9,737 nt of DNA. It comes from DATEJJ01 sp039649115. GTDB taxonomy: Bacteria > Actinomycetota > Actinomycetes > Mycobacteriales > Micromonosporaceae. This document shows, piece by piece, positions 6,628 through 9,737 of this stretch. Under the pieces are notes generated by a model. That model worked only from the letters and a program-made list of their open reading frames with translations. It did no database searches and had not been told where the DNA came from. The stretch spans positions 1-9,737 of the forward strand of contig JBBWZQ010000012.1 in NCBI GenBank assembly GCA_039649115.1, in the 5' to 3' direction. A program made the translations under genes and the position numbers. Position 1 is the stretch's first letter; each line of letters begins with the position of its first letter.

Positions 6628-6740
6628 GGTGACCACCCCCAACCTTGCTCGACGCCTCGCCGCCCCAGCCAACATACCTTCTGTCAATACGCCGCGCGGA
6701 TGGCCGTGGCCGTGGCCCACCTCCGCATGTTCAGGCCGAC

Positions 6741-6770
6741 CGGTGGTGCTGGTGCGGGTGACCACCACCG
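6741..6770. other. Stem-loop in the MEDS-tetR intergenic region
   Basis: CGGTGGTG (6741-6748) pairs perfectly with CACCACCG (6763-6770) over a 14-base loop. It lies within the 193-base gap between tetR's end and the start of the MEDS gene, downstream of tetR. It may help end tetR transcription or lie in the MEDS promoter region. Apart from this and the hairpin at 6784-6826 I see no clear promoter or gene in the gap. Confidence 0.35.
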
Positions 6771-6783
6771 CGTTGTCCGGCTT

Positions 6784-6826
6784 CCCTGGACGCTGAGTCG
6801 GGTAACGACCGGCCCAGCGTTCAGGG
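6784..6826 (-). terminator. Long hairpin over the tetR stop codon
   Basis: CCCTGGACGCTG (6784-6795) pairs with CAGCGTTCAGGG (6815-6826) at 11 of 12 positions. The loop contains a further small stem, GTCG (6797-6800) with CGAC (6806-6809). The hairpin overlaps the TGA of the TetR gene (6821-6823). No T-run follows. Likely an actinobacterial-style terminator or 3' stabilising structure. Confidence 0.45.
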
Positions 6827-7516
6827 TGGACCGTAGGCTGCGAGGAACACCTCGGCCGCCCGGTCGGCGATGTGTTCGAGTTCGTCGGCGGCCGGCCGCG
6901 CCGCGGTGCCGGCGAACATCATTTGGTTCATGGGCTTGTACATGACGAGTCCGGCGAACTGGTAGGCGGCCAGTGTCGGGTCGGGAAGTTCACGCAGCAT
7001 CCCGCGGTCGGCCAGCCGCGTCATCGATTCGCCCAGCAGCACCACCGACCGGTGGAAGGCGCCGTCGAACCAGGCAGCGGAGATGTCGGGGAACCGGTCG
7101 GCCTCGGCGAGGACCAGGCGACGTAGCTGGAGAACGTCCGGCTGGGTGAGGTTGTCGAGAAAGCGTCGAGCGAGGTCACGGAAGGCCTGCCGCACGTCGG
7201 TGGCCTCTTCGAGGGTGTGCGCGTAGGCCTGCGCGAGTCGGTCCACCACCTGGACGGTGGTACCGAGGATGATCTCGGCGAAGAGATGCTCCTTGTCCGC
7301 GAACTGCTTGTAGACGGTCTGTTTGGAGACCGCGGCCCGGGCGGCCACCTCGTCCATGCTGGCGCCCAGGTAGCCGTGTTGCAGGAACACCTCGGCGGCC
7401 GCATCCAGGATCGCCCGCCGTTTCCGTGCGGTGCGACCCTCCTCCACGCCCGCGCCGGACGCGTCAGGCGTCGACTGGCCAGCCTCCGGCTGGACGGTGC
7501 CCAGTAGTCGGTCCAC
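6821..7516 (-). CDS. TetR/AcrR-family transcriptional repressor
   Basis: The 231-residue protein has an N-terminal extension of about 30 residues and then a standard TetR DNA-binding domain: RKRRAILDAAAEVFLQHGYLG, ASMDEVAARAAVSKQTVYKQF (helix-turn-helix, about 45-75) and ADKEHLFAEI. The C-terminal ligand domain, with RRLVLAEADRFPDI and a FAGLVMYKPMN segment, resembles the AefR-like TetR C-terminal type. The start is GTG at 7516, preceded at close spacing by GAGGAGGGG. It is divergent from the alpha/beta hydrolase, with a paired operator between them. The usual arrangement is self-repression plus repression of the divergent enzyme, relieved by a small molecule. The ligand is unknown; a substrate of the hydrolase is a fair guess. 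Confidence 0.92.
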   Translation of the reverse strand: MDRLLGTVQPEAGQSTPDASGAGVEEGRTARKRRAILDAAAEVFLQHGYLGASMDEVAARAAVSKQTVYKQFADKEHLFAEIILGTTVQVVDRLAQAYAHTLEEATDVRQAFRDLARRFLDNLTQPDVLQLRRLVLAEADRFPDISAAWFDGAFHRSVVLLGESMTRLADRGMLRELPDPTLAAYQFAGLVMYKPMNQMMFAGTAARPAADELEHIADRAAEVFLAAYGPP

Positions 7517-7546
7517 GACCCCTCCTCAAACCCCACGAGAAATCAT

Positions 7547-7588
7547 ACTAGACAGTCCAGTACCGATGGAAGTACTGTACCGTCTAGT
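7547..7588. promoter_or_regulatory. Paired inverted operator for the TetR repressor, overlapping both divergent promoters
   Basis: ACTAGACAGTCCAGTAC (7547-7563) and GTACTGTACCGTCTAGT (7572-7588) are inverted copies matching at 15 of 17 positions, around an 8-bp spacer. Each copy is itself a rough palindrome of the TetR kind (CTAGAC-N-GTCCAG in the left one). Possible promoter elements lie inside: TAGACA (7549-7554) with TACTGT (7573-7578), 18 bases apart, towards the hydrolase, and TATGAT on the minus strand (7542-7547) towards tetR. A repressor bound here would cover both. Confidence 0.72.
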
Positions 7589-7629
7589 TCCGACACCAAG
7601 ACAAGATGACGAGATGAGGGGGAACGAAG

Positions 7630-8445
7630 ATGGGCACTGTCCGGTCCAAGGACGGCACCACGATCGCTTACGACGCCTGGGGCGACGGCCAGCCGCTGAT
7701 CATGATCGACGGCGCTACCGCCCATCGCGGCGTCAACCCGACGAACGCCGAGGTGGGGCAGCTGCTGAGCGACGAGTTCCGGGTGTACGCCTACGATCGT
7801 CGCGGCCGTGGGGAGAGCACGGACACCGCGCCGTACGCGGCGCAGCGCGAGATCGAGGATCTTGCCGCGCTGATCGCCGACGCCGGCGCGCCGGCCACGG
7901 TGTTCGGCTGGTCCTCCGGCGCGGTCCTGGCCCTCGAAGCCGCGGCGGCCGGTCTGCCGATCACTCGGCTGGCGCTGTTCGAACCACCCGTCGTGGTCGA
8001 CGACAGCCGCCCGCCAGTGCCGGTCGACTACGTCGCGCGGCTCGACACCAGCGTGGCCGACGGCCGCCCAGGGGACGCGGTGGAGCTGTTCATGACCGCG
8101 GGGGTCGGCATGCCCGCTGACGCCGTCGCCGGCATGCGCCAAAGCCCGTTCTGGCCCGCCCTGGAAGCGGTCGCGCACACCATCGCCTACGACGGGCGGA
8201 TCATGGGCAGCACCATGTCGGGCGCCCCGCTGCCCCACGACCGCTGGGCCGGGGTCACCGTGCCCGTCCTGGTCATGCACGGCACCGGCACCATGCCGTG
8301 GCTGATCACCGGGGCCCAGGCCATGGCCGATCTCCTGCCGACCGCGACCCTGCAGGCCGTGCCGGGTGAGCAGCACAGCGCCGCGGCCGACGTGCTCGCC
8401 CCCGCGCTGCGGCAGTTCACCCGAGGCCACCAGAGACACATGTGA
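7630..8445 (+). CDS. Alpha/beta-fold hydrolase under divergent TetR control
   Basis: The 271-residue soluble enzyme shows the alpha/beta hydrolase order: KDGTTIAYDAWGDGQPLI, then YDRRGRGES (55-63), the nucleophile elbow GWSSG with Ser95, LALFEPP, a cap region (about 115-205), VPVLVMHGTGTMPWL and a C-terminal catalytic His in GEQHS (His249). The acidic triad member is not evident at the usual place after strand 7, where HGTGTMPW stands instead; a subfamily of actinobacterial hydrolases has a similar small-residue-P-W motif there. The substrate is unknown, perhaps an ester or lactone. GAGGGG just before the ATG serves as ribosome site. Transcription is probably repressed by the TetR protein encoded divergently. 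Confidence 0.9.
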   Translation: MGTVRSKDGTTIAYDAWGDGQPLIMIDGATAHRGVNPTNAEVGQLLSDEFRVYAYDRRGRGESTDTAPYAAQREIEDLAALIADAGAPATVFGWSSGAVLALEAAAAGLPITRLALFEPPVVVDDSRPPVPVDYVARLDTSVADGRPGDAVELFMTAGVGMPADAVAGMRQSPFWPALEAVAHTIAYDGRIMGSTMSGAPLPHDRWAGVTVPVLVMHGTGTMPWLITGAQAMADLLPTATLQAVPGEQHSAAADVLAPALRQFTRGHQRHM

Positions 8446-8476
8446 GCAACGGGTACCCACGCTGTTCGGCCGTAGG

Positions 8477-8692
8477 TCAGCCGATCCGGCGCAGTTCGGC
8501 GCGGTAGCGGTTGGCCAGGTCCCGGTACATGCCGACGGCCTCGGCGACCCGGACCGCGAGTTCGGGAGCGGGGCGCGGGCGGGCCGGTACGCCGAGCGCG
8601 ATGTGCCCGGCCGGCACGGTGGCGCCCTCGGGATGGACGAACGCGTCGGGGTGGATGTCCGGGGTCTGCCCGCCGAGCGCGTAGATCGCCAT
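8477..8692 (-). pseudogene. Gamma carbonic anhydrase-family remnant with its catalytic core deleted in frame
   Basis: A 71-codon open frame. Residues 1-25 (MAIYALGGQTPDIHPDAFVH, then PEGAT) match the N-terminus of gamma carbonic anhydrase/YrdA-type hexapeptide-repeat proteins. Residues 26-71 (VPAGHIALGVPARPRP ... MYRDLANRYRAEL, then RRIG) match their C-terminal tail helix. The left-handed beta-helix of about 110 residues between them is gone, including the three zinc-binding histidines, so it cannot be an active carbonic anhydrase. The junction falls near residue 25. The frame is kept, so a short peptide may still be made. Its ATG overlaps the amidohydrolase stop in TGATG. Confidence 0.85.
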
Positions 8693-9552
8693 CAGCCGGC
8701 CAGCTTCAGGTTGTAGACCCGGGCCGCGTTGCCGGCGAGTACGAGCCGGGCCGTCTCCTCGTCGGGGCACAACGCGGCGACCGCGCGGGCGTTGCGGGCG
8801 ATGCCGGGAACGCCGGGCCAGTCGGTACCGAAGATCATCCGGCGGGCGAGGCGGTCCCAGTTGTGCCTGGCGTAGTAGTCGCGCAGCCGGGACGGGGGCA
8901 GGCCGGACAGCTCGATCCAGACCCGCTCGTTGGACAGGGCCATGAACGCCGCGGCGTCGTACCACCAGCCGCGGCCGCCGTGCGCGAGCGCGACGTGCAA
9001 CCGGCGGAAGTCGCGCAGCACGTCGTCGAGCAGGACCGGGTCGGCGAAGGCGTTGGACGAGCCGGGGAAGGTACTGGTGCCGCAGTGCACCACGAGTGGG
9101 ATGCCGGCGGACTGGCACAGCTCGTAGGCGGGGTACAGCGACCGGTCGTTGGCGGCCACGCCAGCATGTACCGGATGGATCTTGCAGGCGACGGCGCCGA
9201 GGTCGAGCTGCCGCGCCAGCTCCTCTTCGACCGGGTAGTGCAGATGCGGGTTGACGTTGGCGATGAGCTTGACCCGCGCGGGGTTGGCCGCGGTCAGTGG
9301 CAGCATGTCCTCGACCGGTTGGATGCCGGTGGCCTTGGGGCTGTACTCGGCGAGGACCAGGGCGATGTCGACGCCCTCGGCGGCGAGGAACGCGTCGAAG
9401 CGGGCAGGGTCGACGCTGCCCCCGGCGTCGTAGACGCGGGCGATGGCGGACCCGCCGCCGAAGTCCTGCGCCCACTGCCGCCACGCGGGCTTGAGCGTCG
9501 GCAGCCGGGCGGCGTGCAGGTGGACATCGACGAGTGGCCGGCCGTCGAGCAT
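8692..9552 (-). CDS. Amidohydrolase_2-family metal-dependent hydrolase or decarboxylase
   Basis: The 286-residue TIM-barrel protein carries the metal-binding marks of the amidohydrolase-related family (ACMSD/LigJ relatives): VDVHLH near the N-terminus (His11, His13), KIHP (His126), VVHCGTS (His156), ALAHGG (His191) and FGTDWPG (Asp244). Members hydrolyse or decarboxylate small, often aromatic, acids in the cytoplasm; the exact substrate is not readable. Both ends are coupled by TGATG overlaps, to a 12-codon ORF upstream and the carbonic anhydrase remnant downstream, so it belongs to a minus-strand operon entering from beyond the right edge. There is no separate Shine-Dalgarno worth noting, which fits translational coupling. 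Length is normal for the family and the reading frame appears intact. Confidence 0.9.
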   Translation of the reverse strand: MLDGRPLVDVHLHAARLPTLKPAWRQWAQDFGGGSAIARVYDAGGSVDPARFDAFLAAEGVDIALVLAEYSPKATGIQPVEDMLPLTAANPARVKLIANVNPHLHYPVEEELARQLDLGAVACKIHPVHAGVAANDRSLYPAYELCQSAGIPLVVHCGTSTFPGSSNAFADPVLLDDVLRDFRRLHVALAHGGRGWWYDAAAFMALSNERVWIELSGLPPSRLRDYYARHNWDRLARRMIFGTDWPGVPGIARNARAVAALCPDEETARLVLAGNAARVYNLKLAG

Positions 9553-9590
9553 CAGCGCACCGTGCCGGTGGCCGCCGCAAGGTAGCTCAT
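9552..9590 (-). pseudogene. 12-residue ORF coupled on both sides; probable remnant of a deleted operon gene
   Basis: ATG at 9590 to TGA at 9552 encodes MSYLAAATGTVR. Its ATG shares a base with the stop of the frame upstream, and its TGA shares a base with the amidohydrolase ATG (TGATG at both ends). So short an ORF with exact coupling on both sides suggests either a gene whose interior was deleted in frame, as in the carbonic anhydrase two genes on, or a real coupling mini-ORF. I do not recognise the parent family. Confidence 0.5.
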
Positions 9591-9737
9591 CACGCCATCA
9601 CCTTACGGGGGACCGGTGGTTCTCCGGTGCCACGCCGGCGCAGCATGATCTCGAAGAGCCCCCGGCCGAGGATGATGCCGGTCAGCAGCTTCACTTGTGG
9701 CACAGGGTGGTGGCCCCGCGTCTGGCGGACGCGGGGC
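9590..9737 (-). CDS. C-terminal part of an unidentified protein (5' end beyond window)
   Basis: An open frame enters from the right edge and ends at TGA 9590-9592. The last residues read VKLLTGIILGRGLFEIMLRR then RGTGEPPVPRKVMA. A short hydrophobic stretch is followed by a basic, proline-containing tail. I do not recognise the family. The stop overlaps the next ATG in TGATG, which supports it being a translated operon member. It could instead begin at GTG 9694, giving only 34 residues, but no Shine-Dalgarno precedes that codon. The perfect hairpin at 9713-9737 lies inside the longer frame. Confidence 0.5.
   Translation of the reverse strand, partial: PRVRQTRGHHPVPQVKLLTGIILGRGLFEIMLRRRGTGEPPVPRKVMA
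9713..9737. repeat. Perfect 10-bp inverted repeat at the right edge
   Basis: GCCCCGCGTC (9713-9722) and GACGCGGGGC (9728-9737) are perfectly complementary around a 5-base loop. This is terminator-like in strength, without a T-run in view. It either lies within the coding frame entering from the right or marks an intergenic end of an upstream gene. The window stops at the last paired base, so its full extent is unknown. Confidence 0.6.

Noticed and set aside
6628..6768. An N-terminal extension of the MEDS protein starting at 6768.
   Set aside because: The family starts just before HPALLY, the extra residues are low-complexity His/Gly/Arg, and a Shine-Dalgarno-like run precedes ATG 6627.

Overview
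The window is very GC-rich DNA with dense, GC-ending codon use. It carries TetR, ECF sigma, MEDS/RsbW-type, F420/DDN-type and SGNH genes typical of a filamentous actinomycete. A member of the Micromonosporaceae is my best guess; this is inference from style and gene content, with no rRNA or marker gene to confirm it.

Left part (1-4054). A secreted SGNH/GDSL esterase, cut by the window start, diverges from an unusual 704-residue protein. That protein joins an ECF sigma factor, a zinc-binding anti-sigma motif, one membrane helix and a roughly 400-residue extracellular DUF4185-like domain. A MOSC-domain gene converges on it with a 17-base overlap. A DDN-like (F420/deazaflavin) nitroreductase gene lies upstream of the MOSC gene on the same strand.

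Middle (4055-5664). An NAD(P)-binding epimerase-like gene is preceded by a close match to the ECF41/SigJ promoter (GTCACA, 16 bases, CGTCCC), placed so that the mRNA would be leaderless or nearly so. Directly downstream is the expected ECF41 sigma gene, but it is broken by two internal deletions. It keeps the sigma-2 start, the end of sigma-4, the DGGGK motif and the NPDKL motif. The regulator is therefore dead while its target promoter looks intact. Three 15-base tandem repeats and a hairpin close this block.

Right-centre (5665-8445). A MEDS plus HATPase anti-sigma/sensor protein and a TetR repressor lie on the minus strand. The TetR gene is divergent from an alpha/beta hydrolase, and a paired near-palindromic operator sits between them.

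Right end (8477-9737, minus strand). This is a tightly coupled operon in which every junction is a TGATG stop/start overlap: an unidentified C-terminal fragment, a 12-residue ORF, an amidohydrolase_2 enzyme, and a gamma carbonic anhydrase reduced to 71 residues by an in-frame loss of its catalytic core. The ECF41 pseudogene, the truncated carbonic anhydrase and probably the 12-residue ORF all look like genes that kept both ends and lost their middles. This is either unusual local decay or an assembly artefact, and should be checked against reads.

The best candidates for something little described are the one-piece membrane sigma factor with an enzyme-like ectodomain and the orphaned ECF41 target promoter.
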